Assembly (NCBI GenBank): GCA_905221605.1
Contig: CAJNDS010000079.1
Coordinates: 17,501-81,500 of the forward strand
Length of the DNA: 64,000 nucleotides
Reading direction: 5' to 3'
Source of the DNA: Symbiodinium natans
Taxonomy: Eukaryota > Sar > Dinophyceae > Suessiales > Symbiodiniaceae
Shown here: positions 45,437-56,730 of the stretch, in pieces
Position numbering within the stretch: the first letter of the stretch is position 1
Layout: each line of letters opens with the position of its first letter
Program-made: the position numbers and the translations under genes
Notes under the pieces: generated by a model
Databases searched by the model: none
What the model was told of the DNA's origin: nothing
What the model saw: only the letters and a program-made list of their open reading frames with translations

Positions 45437-47640
45437 CATCTTGAGTGGTTGGAGGAGGTTAACAAAATTAGGTTTTTGGGTCATATCCGGACCAAGGTCT
45501 AGTTCGTTCCAGGGTGGGTTGGGGATTGGCTTTTGCCGTGGTTGCTTTTGGAATTGGTGTGCCCGCACCTCCCGCCGCGGGACGATTGAGTAGTTCGAGG
45601 GTGGGGTGGACCGCTCCATGACAGAGTGAGGCTGGGGGACAAGGCTTGCTGATGAAAAATATACCTACTTTGTAATGGTTTGGGATTCTCTGGGTGGGTG
45701 GGCGTTTTCATAAATGCCAAGAAATTCCGAGACTCTGAACTCGTTACATTTGCAGGCAGGGACCTGGCTGAAGAGTTCCACGTCCGTCTTGTCGGTCTTG
45801 TTGCCCACGCAACCAAGGTCGATGAATGTCACATGCTCTGTTTCCTCGCGGTTTTACGCGTGGGGCCCGCTCGGTAAGTTAGGGTTTGTAGTGGAAGTTT
45901 TGCAACCTGTGGCGTTGGCGTGGCAAGTGCAAGTCACTGCACGTCCTCATCCCACAATATGTTTTGGACTCCGGCATCATTGTGCTGCCGGCCACCGTAC
46001 CGCCTGAACTCAAGCGCTGTCGATGTACTTTGCATGCGTTTCGACAGAAATGCCAAGAATCGTCAGGCAAATAGCGCTGCAGTCCTGTGAAAATTCGCCA
46101 TGCACTTGCCAACATTCCTGAAGATGTGCATGAGATCGGCTTTGCAGCCCGTCCTGCCAGATCCCTCAAGAATTCTGCCCCCAAACAGTAGCCTTCTTGT
46201 GCAAGGTATCCAATCTCGGGAATAGCCGTCCTCCACTTCTCCGGGATGACGTAGCTCAACGATTTTCCGGGAGCCTTTTTCATCACAATCAGATCCTTGT
46301 GGGGCACAGCTTCTTGCTCTTCCTTAAACTGTCCTGAGGCCTCCTGCAACCCAGGCGCATGCTCACGAACATTGTTTGGCCCCAATAGTCGGAACACTTT
46401 GACAGGGAACGCCACGTTCGGATCTTCTGTGATGCTTGGTCCGAGTTCCTGCCCAAAGTGAGGTGTGAGAGGTTGAAATGACAACCAGCAGCCGCATTGA
46501 CCCTATCTGGAACCCCAAACCCTATGCAAATCACGCAGTAGGATAGATGCCCCCTCCATTTGGCTGCCTACGAAAACTTTCGACAGAGTCCTGAAAGAGC
46601 TTGCGGAACATTTGCTCCTCTACCAGTTGTGAAGGGGTAGACCTTGGCTCAAAGCTTTTCTAGGTTGGGGGCTCAGGATCTCAGATGGCGCGGGCGAGGG
46701 GCGGATCAAATTTTACCAGCTTCACCACCAACGTCTCACCTGAGCGCAATGTAGCCGCGAAGAGAGCTGAAAGCTGGGAAAGGCTTCCTGGCCTCCTCCC
46801 TTCACGAACCAGATGCCTGAGATGAAGCAAACCAAGCGCTCACTGATTCACAATTTTGCCTGCTTAGACATAGTAGGTCCTAGCATGCTGCCGTGTTTTG
46901 AGAGCGTGTCTTGCCGAAGTGCCTTCGTTCCTGCCACCGTGGAAGCCTTGCAAGGGCTCGAAGGTCGAGTGCAGTGAAGCTCCGATGGCTGTCAGGAGCC
47001 GTTCGCGCAGCGAAGGGCTCACTGGGTCGAATGCCATCACGCCGAGAGGCAAGTCTTGCACCTCGAAGCCCCGAAGGCCTGCGCCTTCTGCGCTTTATCA
47101 ACTCCTGCTCCTTGGCAAGGGCATTGGGAACGCCGCGGCAAGGAAGGGAACGGCAGACCAAAAAAAAGGTCGGCCATGCGACTCATGAAACCAGGAGAGG
47201 TGCTGGGGCTGTCAGGACCCTGACCTTGTGGCGTCAACTCCGGCGTCGGCGTCGACTGAGCACTTCGGGTTAACGGTCGGGGGGGCTGGATGGTCAATCT
47301 CTGCTCATTGCTTGCACACCCAGCCCTCTTCGGCAGTGTTTGCCTACTGCCCTGAAGAAGTGAAGGCACAGCCGTCGGAGCTTGCTGCATGGCCGATGCC
47401 TTAGAAGCATGCAAATCAAACTTCAGCCAACATGTGGAAGCTCAAAACCATAAACCCTGAACCCTAGACCCGAACTGTAGATGAGAGACCTCCAGGGAAA
47501 CGGGCGCAGAGGGCCCGATTGTCTTGAGCCGAAAGCTGAATAGCACGAAGTCGCAGGCCGCTTTTGGGACTGAGAGGGCAATGCAATCGATGCATCTGCC
47601 TCATGCAGTGCATTCTGAGACCAGCAAGGGCTTTGCAAGG
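45437..47640 (-). repeat. Large inverted repeat, right arm
   Basis: Reverse-complement partner of 38694-40858. The inner edge is at CTCATCTTGAGTGGTTGG and the outer edge at CAGCAAGGGCTTTGCAAGGCC. It retains the 63 bp missing from the left arm. Confidence 0.93.
45764..47414 (-). CDS. Kinase-like (APH/choline-kinase-like) protein, right copy
   Basis: Likely ATP-dependent phosphotransferase; substrate unknown. Minus-strand exons in order: N-terminus from ATG 47414; 47061-46923 (GVMAFDPVSPSLRERLL to FHGGRNEG); 46739-46696 (ETLVVKLVKFDPPL, with the probable N-lobe Lys); 46617-46585; 46448-46359 (VAFPVKVFRLLGPNNVREH); 46295-46231 (DLIVMKKAPGKSLSYVIPEK); 46153-46085 (ADLMHIFRNVGKCMANFH); 46003-45943 (RQHNDAGVQNILWDED, the HxD..N catalytic loop); 45835-45764 (HVTFIDLG, metal-binding Asp). 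Splice phases agree at all seven junctions; donors are GC, GC, GT, GC, GA, GA and GT, and six of seven acceptors are AG|G. The motif set matches the APH/protein-kinase-like fold and a family I recall from dinoflagellate predictions. A one-base difference at about 47080 (CTTC versus CTCTC in the left copy) puts the N-terminal frame out of step with the next exon unless an intron lies there. The 3' end beyond 45764 is not identified. Confidence 0.72.
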
Positions 47641-47649
47641 CCTGCGTAC

Positions 47650-48880
47650 ACTGGACCAGGGCGTTAAGCCGCGGCAGGGTTGGCAAGGGGTTCCTGAACT
47701 TCTGTCGATTCACCTGTAAACAGAGCAGGTGTGAATGCAATGTCCCGTAAAACGTCGAATGACCCTGACGTCGGGTCGAAGCCGAAGCCTGCCCGAAGTG
47801 TGTATGGTGACCTGCCTTGCGCAGTGTCGCGTCTTGTGGCCAACTGTGGGAGTTCGGAAACTTAACATGAATCTTCGTAGCATGGCGTGTCCGCATTTCG
47901 GCCTCCAGGGTTTGTTGTACGGAGGCAAACCCTAGAACTCCTCAATTGGAAGCCCTGCAAGTTAGGGGTCGCCGCTGCTCTGTTGCATTCCGCCGCCAGT
48001 GCCGGATCAGTCCCACAGCCACCCATCATCGCGGATACTGCCGTCCGTGATGGTGCCTGACTTTGAGCAGCAACTTGAAGCATTGAAGTGAAATGAAGCC
48101 GTGGGATCTTCGGGGCTTCGGGCAGCTTCGGATTTCAAGTTGAGTTCGCGGATGCTCAGCTCGCCACCAGCAGCTTCGGAGCCGGCAACTCCACGCAGCT
48201 ACGCCCCAAGCCGAACCCTCAAAACCCTTAAAGTCCGAAAACCCCAAACCCCAAAGTTGCAAACGCACCGCACACCCGTCCGAGGTTCCGCAGCGCTCTG
48301 AGCGTGAGGCCGACGATTGCACAACATCAGCATGCAGGCGCCACGCGGGGACGTGATGTCAAAAGCCCCCCGAGACTTGCAACAGGGTATGCTAGGACCC
48401 AGAGTAGGTTTTTTTTCTCTTTTTGTCCCCTTTAAACCAAAAAGGGCGCCCTCGTTATTCCTAGGTTACTCGTGGGTCGAGTGTATAAAATAGATCCAAG
48501 GGGTCTCTGCAGCGGCAGCTATGGCATTCATGCCTCTGCTCTGTGAGAAGCCCCGAAAGAACAGTCCCGAGACATCCTCCAGATACTGGACCTTCAACGA
48601 ACCTTTAGCGAATGAATATGAATGCATCAGACAGCCTGAGATTCCTACGCCAACAAGCAACTTTCGACTTTCCGTAGCCCCGGAACCATAACGAAAGACC
48701 AGCGTCCCCAGGCGACCCCCAGCCCGGGCTGCGGGCCCGCAGCCGCCAGCGGTGCCATGCGGATGGCCAGAGAGTCCTGCTGCTCGCTTCACCTGGGGTT
48801 GTAGAGCAGACTTAGGCAAGAGGGGCTTCTTATTGACGGCAGTAGCCCAACACCCATAAACTTCACTGATGCGTGCTTTC
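47650..48880. other. Flank of the inverted repeat, no supported gene
   Basis: Unique DNA without regular repeats. A minus-strand open frame at 48466-48819 is Gly/Ala/Ser-rich and unrecognised. CCTAGGTTACTCGTGGGTC at about 48460 resembles the first 20 bases of the window, but the match is too short to define a repeat. Confidence 0.4.
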
Positions 48881-48889
48881 TGAAGACTT

Positions 48890-49370
48890 TACAGACGTGC
48901 GCCTTGGCTTCTGTGTTAAAAGAAGGGCAGATATCAACGCCGCAGATGTGCGCTGACGTTCTGTGTATCATTACGGGACAGCGGCAAGCAGCACATGGAC
49001 TTCGCAGATCTTCCTTTTGCTTTCTGTGTATAGTTTGTGGACCGCAGCAATAAGCACCTAGCCCTCACGGATGGGTGTTTTGGTTCCTGGGTTTCATTAT
49101 CGGATAGACTTCGCGGATATGCGTGTGGTTTGGGTTTATCAGTACAGGCCATCAGACAAACTCACGTTGACTTCATAGATGTGCGGTTTGGGCTCTGTGT
49201 TTCATTTGTGGATGATCGGGCTGTAGCACGACATGGACTTCACACGTGGGCGTTTCTGTCAGAGAGGTGCGCTTGGGTTTTTGTCCAGAAATTATCGGGC
49301 AGCAGCGAAGAAAGTGATGGTAATTTTTGACTTGTAGAGATGTGCGCTGCGGTTTGTGTGAATCAAATGT
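48890..49370 (+). repeat. Degenerate 65-85-bp satellite, six or seven copies
   Basis: A unit containing ATGGACTTCGCAGATGTGCG, then TTTGGGTTTCTGTGTTTCAT and a tract like TGTGGACCGCAGCAA recurs at about 48895, 48945, 48995, 49105, 49170, 49235 and 49330 with considerable divergence and length change. The array is partly open in one frame (DFADL-, DFIDVRFGLCVSF-like), but the frame is not conserved between units. Confidence 0.6.
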
Positions 49371-51800
49371 GCTTACCCCCCCCCCCCCTGCCAGCCAAGC
49401 CAACAGCCTGCGGTCGAGAGCGCTGCGCGCTGTGCAGCCGATGGATGCTCAGCTCAGGTCGCGGGGCCATAGCCGTGGGCGGAGCCGAACTTACGAGGTT
49501 CCGGATGCCATGCATGTGCTTAAACAAGGTTGTGGTGAAGTCAGTCTCAAGTTGACTTATAGTCGCAGGGAGATCACATGTCACTTACTATAGATATCTC
49601 GATTCTGTAGCTTAACTTCAATAAAATAGAATTTTACAAGTCCACAAAGTTTCGATTTGAGGTGGTCCCGGTTCAGGGAAGTTCATGGTTTTGACCCCTT
49701 GAGCTTCAACTCCTCCGTTGCAGTCTACTTTTTGCCATCACAGGATGCTTGAATGGTATGGCTTTACCACCCCGCGCCCCCTCAGCCCAGTACTCGAACC
49801 CGAAATCTGAGGAGGTGCCCTGGGCGCAGCCCCGGAGCCTGAGCCGCGCAGGCAGCCGCGCGCGGAGCCGCGCCCGAAGCGGCTCGCGCCAGCGGCAGGA
49901 GACTTTGCCAGGGGGGCTGCAGGATACGGCTAGAGCAACGGCGTCTGCTGGCTGTGGGGAAGGGCTTCAGATGTTTAAAGGTCTGCCCCAAAGAAGCACG
50001 TCGGCGTGGGAGACTTTACATCAAGTTGCGCGGGTATCAGGAATGACTTCGGATTGGCTGGTGCTTGCGGGAGCTTGAAATTCCTTGCCCATTCGGAAGC
50101 GTAGTCCTGGAATAGTATTTAGAACTTAGCTGCTGCAACGCCCTCCCATAAGACCAAGAGAAGCGTTGCGTTGCCTTAAATCAGGAGATCTTTGTCTGTA
50201 CTACGGAGCCGGCCTTTGATTGGAAGAACCAGGTGGGAGATGAGGACGCTCAAGAGGTGTCAAACAGAGTCTTCGAAGGAAAGACAGAAAGAGTGAAGAG
50301 CAGGCAGAGTGCGAGGGGGGGTGTCAGTTTGGGCAAGCACAACGCATCAGTACACACAGGCAACACACGCAAACAAGCGAGAAAGCAAACGCCAATACTA
50401 CATCGCTGGTGTGCCCTTGTCCATTCATTCAGGTACGCATGACATATGTTGAGACTCATGTACATACCTGATTGCCACGACTTCTTTCTTGGTTGTCTGC
50501 TGTTCTTGCGTTTGCAGATTGCTTCTTGGCGCAGTGTAGACCTTGAACTCATCTCGATTTTCTCTTTAGTAGGTCCGTATGATTTTTTGCATATTGCGAC
50601 CTTGCTGTGAGGGGGGAGGGTGCATGACAGGACCTCCACAAGAAGCCATCGAGGCGGAGCACGAGAGGATGTTGCAATGTAGTTCCTACAGACGTTGAGA
50701 AACGGCAGGCGTAGATTCAGTAGATATCCCTGGGAGGATCATTTCAGGGTGGCATGAAGCTCCGACTGACGTCGCCTTGTCACTGTAGCTGCTTCTTGCT
50801 TTTGCTCGGAACATCAAAATGTTTGTGAAGGCGTACGATCTCCGACTTCATTCAGATACCAACAAGCGAGGCCTGCAGGGCTGGATGTATGTCTTGGGAT
50901 GGGGTTAGTGGCCCCTGTGCCCATGGCTGCTGCTACCTCGGAGCCCAGAAGTCGGGTTAAGCTTTAGCTATCATCTGAACACCCGAATACCCCAAAGAGC
51001 TGCATCGGGAGGACACGCGGCGTGCCCACAGTCGCTCGCTGAGTCCCGCGCACTTCCTCTTCCCAGATTCGGTGAGCAGCGACCGGGAAGCAGTCAGCTG
51101 TAGCGCCCGCTTCAGTGCAGTTGGTGAACACAGAATCCCAGCACAGCCGGAATGGGTATTGGAGGCAAAGAAGGCTAAGCCATACAGGGAAGCCGCTGAC
51201 AAGCAGTTTGCATGCCAGAATGATTCCAGTCCATTGGGGAATAGATCCATCTCCTCATCGAACATTGTCCAGCTTCATTCCTTCCAAACAAGCTCACACA
51301 CTGGGCTCCGCTTAGGTTCTGAGGGTTAAAGATGTTCAGCGGTTCCGACGCTCGTAGGGAGTGGAAGGCTTCAGAGCGCTAGTCGTTCATTCCTTGCAAG
51401 CTTCTTCTCATGTTCTCGCAGGTGCTGCGTCGACTAGCTTCGCATCAACACCTCTACGTCCGCCCACGCCTCTTGAAGCCTGGTACTCGTTGAGCAGTTG
51501 CATGTGCTCTGTGTCGCAGCTTGCTTCTGGGGGCTCGTTGAGGCCAGCTTTGGCGAGGAGGGTCGCGTGCCTTTTCTTCCCGTGAGACGTGAGAACATAT
51601 CAGCAGGTTTCGGACTCCATTCAGGTATAGGTGCTTGGGTAAGTCCGAGACCAAAGCCGAGGAAGCTGATGGCGAAGGCACGGGTGCGCCGCGTGCCTGG
51701 GCCTGCATATGACATGATGGACACATCGGCTGCTACGATCTAGCAGCCGATGCCAGGCAGTTGGAAACATTACCGCTGCAGTCACAGGAGCACGGACCGG
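49371..51800. other. Intergenic, no supported gene
   Basis: A 13-base poly-C tract lies at about 49376-49388. One frame at 49749-50078 has an Arg/Ser-rich segment (RSLSRAGSRARSRARSGSRQ) that may belong to an RS-domain exon, but nothing else supports it. The rest shows only short unrecognised frames. Confidence 0.4.
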
Positions 51801-51802
51801 TC

Positions 51803-51926
51803 AAAGGAGGGGGTAATCGCCCCAATTACTATAGTAGTATTCCCTTATGGTCTCTACATAAATATAAAATATACAATAAGAACCCCCAAAAAGGCTTATG
51901 CCAATTATGAAGGCCCCTGTGTTAAG
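51803..51926 (+). repeat. Dispersed repeat E, copy 1
   Basis: Contains TTCCCTTATGGTCTCTACAT, then AT-rich DNA, AACCCCCAAAA and AAGGCCCCTGTGTT. The second copy is at 55356-55460 (ATCCCTTATGGTCTCTTTAT, AACCCCCAAAA, AAGGCCCCTATATT). Short AT-rich interior and no coding capacity; probably a MITE family, although terminal inverted repeats are not clear. Confidence 0.65.
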
Positions 51927-52264
51927 CCCGATTCAAGAAGCCTTACAGCCGGCCCACGGAGTGCGCGAGGGCTTATCGCAACCTTAGGCCGCGGTCGCAC
52001 CGCCACGCCCGAGGGCGCACGAGGCCGCGGGGCCCCAGGGATTTTTGCCTTTGACCCCCGAGCAGAAGGTGCCCAGGAAGTTGTATGGAGGTGGGGAGCC
52101 AACACTTGAGCCCTTGAGAGGCTTGGGGAGCATGGCGCGGGCGGGTCCGAAACATCAGGCCCCGTCCAAGCAGGCGTGGAGCGGGGGGTCTTTGTTGTTT
52201 CGGAACGTGGGTTTGCAGTGGGTTGTGGCAACTTGGAAGAAACTCGGAAATTCTGTGTCCGCAT

Positions 52265-52473
52265 TTTCTGAAACTGACTGAGGCAGAGCGGAAGCAACAG
52301 AAGAAGAAAGCAAAGCAGGCCGGGTGTAGGGAATTAGGATGCAGCGCTTCACCGCGAACAGTTCGAGGCTTTCCGGCGTTTGTCTTCAGATCTCCGAGGC
52401 TAGACACGAGTCCATGGAGGAGGCCGAGGAACAAGCTGTGAAGAAGGAGGAGCTGCTACGCCGCTGGGACTAA
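52265..52473 (+). CDS. Possible terminal exons of an unidentified gene
   Basis: Two coding-like pieces in different frames: FLKLTEAERKQQKKKAKQAG (52265-52324) and HESMEEAEEQAVKKEELLRR ending WD-stop (52405-52473). Both are highly charged and helix-like, as in coiled-coil tails. An intron between them (donor near GCAG|GCCGGG, acceptor CAG near 52389) would be needed. No family is recognised. Confidence 0.28.
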
Positions 52474-53611
52474 GACTCGAACCACCTTGCAAGAGGGGCC
52501 CCACCCACGGTCTTCTTTTGGAATCTCGGGTGTCGTTGCTCGGACTGGAGATTTTGCTAAGGCGTTCTGGGTTAGTCACGCTTGGTGCTTCAGGCTTCGG
52601 AGACTTGGTGCGCATTTTTGTTGATTTGTGGCTTGCCCCCCTTCAAAAGAAGCGAGGCGATGCAGCCGCGAAATTGTAGACTACGGCTTGTTGCTGGTGG
52701 TGTGGTGCTGGTGGTGATGGTTGTCGCCACTGCTGTGCACTCTTCGTGATGGTCAGGTCGCCTCGAAGCCGAGATCCTTGCAGATGTGCAGGCTCTGAGA
52801 TGGCTGTGTGCGGTACGCCGCTTAGGAGTTCGGGTTTGGATGGTTGAGATAATGCCTCACTTGCTGCATCCTGGATCTAAGCCCGTTCGCCTTTTTTTTT
52901 TTAAGGATGCTGCTTTCGAGAGTCAAGACGGTTGGGGCTCTCGCTGCTTGTGGTGCGGAGCATTGCCAGGTTCAGCCTTGTTCAGTTTGTTGTTGTTAAA
53001 GGGGGCCAAATCTCGGACTTTCATGATTCATGCGACCACAGTTTTGAAAATGGTATCAATGCTTACCACAACGCAGCTCTAGCGTAGAAGCCGTCTCAAA
53101 CGCCTGATGCCTTTAGACGCCCCAGGAGGAGCCGCAAGCAGAGCCACCAGATCCACCAGCCGAACCAGCGGCCGCTCCCAGCGATGCAGACGACACCGCC
53201 TCCGTGGCAGCTGGTCGAAACTTCTGCATGTGAGGACCATTAAGGGCCGTAGTGAGGCCAAATTTGGCTGGATCGTTAAGTTGAAGGGGTGGGGGGGGGG
53301 GGGTGGGGGTGGCCTTGGGGTAGGCTCGCGACATTTACCACGTTGTAAGTGTGAAGAAGGCATCGGGTGGTCTGAGCTGAGTCCGAAAAGTAGCTGAGGT
53401 CAGTGGCACAACTGTCAGCTCAAGGTTGCTAGGCCGGGAAGGCCGGGAAACAGTGTGTTTCCTTCTGCGACAACACTCTTCAAGTTCAAGTCCCTGAAAA
53501 ACCAATCTCGGTGATATGGGTCCCCTCTCCATGCCAAATCATGACCACCATAAGTCGCAGGGCAGGGCTCACAACTCAGCAGGGTCAAGCCGCGTCCCTC
53601 TCATTCTGTGC

Positions 53612-53709
53612 AGGCCGGATCCACTTCGATGAGCAGCCAGCAGAGCTTGAACCTGTAGCAGAGGCCGGTTTGGTGCCGGAATCTTCGCAGGACCATACGG
53701 AGGTCATTC
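53612..53709 (+). CDS. Possible internal exon, unidentified gene
   Basis: Between a CAG|G acceptor (TTCTGTGCAG|GCC) and a GTACGA donor, one frame reads GRIHFDEQPAELEPVAEAGL and continues VPESSQDHTEVIP. The acidic composition and both splice sites suggest an exon. It is immediately followed by dispersed repeat H. No neighbouring exon is assigned. Confidence 0.33.
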
Positions 53710-53743
53710 CGGTACGAAGTTCTTGTTTTTGTTTCCCCACCTT

Positions 53744-53955
53744 CGGTGTAGGCTTGTTAGAATTTGAACTCAACTCTTCTCCTCGCCCGGAACTCTTCTC
53801 CTCGCCCGGTCTACTCCTAGAGACTCCCTGGAGTGCCAAACCCCAGAGACTCCCTGAAGTGCCCAAGCCCAGAGACTCCCTGGAGTGCCCAACCCCAGAA
53901 CGCCAGAGAGACTCCCTGGCGTGCCCGGAGTGCCCAACCCCAGACTCCTGGGGTT
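53744..53955 (+). repeat. Dispersed repeat H, copy 1, with internal 27-bp minisatellite
   Basis: Begins TTCGGTGTAGGCTTGTTAGA, continues GAACTCAACTCTTCTCCTCGCC, then four or five copies of a unit like AGAGACTCCCTGGAGTGCCC followed by AACCCC. The same composite lies at 63722-63890. Confidence 0.85.
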
Positions 53956-54199
53956 CCAGCGTATGTCGCGTGATTTCGCATGCGCGAAGTGCAGGTGGAG
54001 GGCGAAAGTGAAGGAAGACGCTTGGAGGAGACTAGGAGGGCTTCTTCAATACGAGCGTGAGGTCCAGACACCTTTCTTCTGGACAACTCGAAGTTTCATA
54101 TCAGCTCGAAGCATTGCGTGCAAGCTGTTCATTGTTGAACGAAGATACAAAAACCAACAGATCCAGATCCGAACGTCTTTCCTGACCAGATATGCAGGA

Positions 54200-54302
54200 A
54201 TCCAGGCTTACTCTTTCTCTTTCTCTTTGTTCTTTCGTTTTCTCTTTCTTTTTCTCTCTACCTTTTTCTTTCTGTTTCTCTTTCTCTTTCTCCTCTTTCT
54301 CT
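54200..54302 (+). repeat. (TTTCTC)n polypyrimidine tract
   Basis: About 100 bp of TCTTTCTCTTTC-like sequence. The minus strand reads Lys/Glu-rich and is part of a spurious long minus-strand frame (54101-54931). A poly-G tract (about 15 G) lies at 54366-54380. Confidence 0.9.
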
Positions 54303-54399
54303 GATGAAGTATGTCGCTTTCTCTTTGAGGAGCGGGTGAGGGGGTGAACGGGCGGGGGTGAACCGGGGGGGGGGGGGGGGATGATGCAGTTGTATGCCA

Positions 54400-56620
54400 A
54401 GAAGGCCCGATAGGCCAGCGCGGAGAACGGAAAACAGTGGACACTGACACATTTAAGAAAAGCGAACAAAGCAAGAGCAAAACGCGAGTGGATCAAGCGA
54501 GTCTCTCTGTTCAAGAGAACAGAATTTGCAGAAGGGGGGAAGCAAATAACACGCAGACACAGAACAATCGCAAAAGTAGCGAAACATAGCCCAAAAAAAA
54601 CGAAATTTGGCCAACAAATTGGCCAAAATTCGTTGAGCAAGAAAAATCTTTGGAAAAAAGCTCTTATTTCCCAGAATCTGCCACCCTTACAAACTTTTAG
54701 TTGTAGACTTGCAGAAATGCACCCTGATCCTGGCATCCGGCTTGAAACCTTTGGTTCGCACAGGCCCTCTGTTACCGTAGACTGCGTAGCCACAAACTCC
54801 CCTACCCGCTCCCCGCCCTCGGCGGAAGCCGAGCCCGAACTTTGCACTGGAATCTGTTGAGTGCTCTGGGATCTAAACTCCAAGTCAAGGAAAAGCGCTG
54901 GACGACATCTTTGCGGAGACTGTTTGGACAATCACCTTTTGCGACGAGGCACCCGATACTATGGTTTAATCCAAGCTTGCCGAAAGTGTATTGTGATAGG
55001 TCGCTATTTGGGATTCTCAAGTTGACTCAACATGCATCTCGGGTTTAATGTTGACGAGACCCATGTCTCTCGAAGGGCTCCTTGAAGGGCTCGCCGGCAA
55101 CCATGCCTGCGTGTTTTAAGTCAAGCCCTCATCCCCTGGTGATTTGTTGCGGGTGGTGTGCGATTTGTTGCAGGCTTACTCGGAGCTGAAGCGTCTGGTG
55201 CGAATCCAGCAGAAGGCGAGCGCTTTTTCGACTGTGTGTTTTTGCATAAGGGTGTTGTTGTTTGATTCGCGCGGCCTCGCCCTGAACTATAAACATCTCC
55301 GGACACGCCTTGATAATCTTCCAGAGAAGAGGATGTGCCATGTCAGATCCAATATAGAGGTCGGAATAGGTACCACCAACAATCCCTTATGGTCTCTTTA
55401 TATGTATACTATAATAACCCCCAAAACCCTCTTCTAATCATCAAGGCCCCTATATTCAGTTGGCTAGCTGTGTAACTTCGGGGGCATCCGGAAGTCCAGT
55501 GATTTAGGGTCATCCGTAGCTTGGCTGCGTGGCCGGACAGGCCATTCTGGACATCTTCCTGGCCGGGGCCCTTAAACATTCAGCCCTGCGAAGCTGGGAT
55601 GTCAACACTTGAAACACAAAAGAAGATGATACCGTTTTGAGTGAGGTTACTTGCAAACCACGACCGCACATGAACCACAGACGGATGCATGTCCTTAAGG
55701 GAAGCAAGCTGGACCTCTGAGCTGCATGGCGTCGCTTGGTGAGATTCGGTGTCTGAGGTGCTGGCCTCAGGCAAATGGCCCGAGGACCCCAGCGGCTCAC
55801 AACCAGCTGCCCATCCTTGCACTTGCAGTTTCGCAGGTGGCGTTTTAAAATCTAGGCCAGAACGCACACCTTGCCATAGCAGCTCAGAGCACCCCAAAAT
55901 CAAGACTGCTGCTGGAGGATGTGTGTGAGAAGCTGGATGGGCACGGACACCTTCGGCTGCGAAGAGCTGTAGGAGACGGGATCGGAGGGAAATGCTGTGC
56001 TATCTTTGTATCTCGTGATGTTGTGCACCCAGTCGACTCACACAATTTCAATTTGTTAAACTTGAAAAGTTTTCTGGGAGGAAGGGACCAGCACGTCCTC
56101 TGGAGTACCTTGGTGGCTCTGGAGTTGAGATCAATTGAGATCAACTGAGATCGGTTGGGATGTTGGGGCTTCGAGGCTACAGCTTTAGGAAACACAGTCG
56201 ATGAGAGTGTCTTGTGGGTTTGTGTCTCAAATTGTTCCTGCTTTCGACTTTGAGGTGTGGATATGGAGTATGACAGCAACCGGAAGCTGTTCGTTGAGGT
56301 AATCAAGGTGTGGCACGTTCTTCGCCTCTTGGCAAAAGAACATCACAAGGTGCGAAGGGTTCTGTAAAGTTGAGGCAACTTCCAGCAAAGGAAGGAAGCT
56401 GACGAGCCCAGTGCGCAGATGCAGATGCCGCCCTCAATAGTAGGAGCTGGACTCGGTAGGTTTATTCTTGCTAGTAGATCTACCCCTAGCTTCAATCTGG
56501 GTAGTTTCCTAAATTGGGCTCCCTCTTTGGGTGCTCATGTGTAGCCGGCACCCTTTAAATGGGGATCCCAAAAGAAACACCCTAGTTTAGAGAACCACCC
56601 ATCTACTTTGCCACGAGCCT
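54400..56620. other. Intergenic, no supported gene
   Basis: No recognised family. It contains the second copy of repeat E at 55356-55460. A short coding-like piece, AYSELKRLVRIQQK at about 55172-55213 between CAG and a GC donor, is too small to call. Confidence 0.4.
55356..55460 (+). repeat. Dispersed repeat E, copy 2
   Basis: Partner of 51803-51926; the shared core is TCCCTTATGGTCTCT followed by AT-rich DNA, CCCCCAAAA and AAGGCCCCT. Confidence 0.65.
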
Positions 56621-56625
56621 TGCAG

Positions 56626-56730
56626 AGCCGAGGCCCCGAGCAGTCGGCGGAGGCGGCGGCTGCCTTGGTGGATGAGTGGAAGAGGGCCACCCGGGACTTC
56701 AGAGGACATGGCTTCCGAAGCTCAAGGGTT
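56626..56730 (+). CDS. Possible exon, unidentified gene
   Basis: After a TTGCAG acceptor, one frame reads SRGPEQSAEAAAALVDEWKR and ATRDFRGHGF, a composition typical of real exons here. No partner exon or domain is recognised. Confidence 0.25.

Noticed and set aside
54101-54931. 276-codon minus-strand frame with a Lys/Glu tail and hydrophobic middle
   Set aside because: It runs through a polypyrimidine microsatellite and a poly-G tract, has no start or splice context, and matches no family I know.
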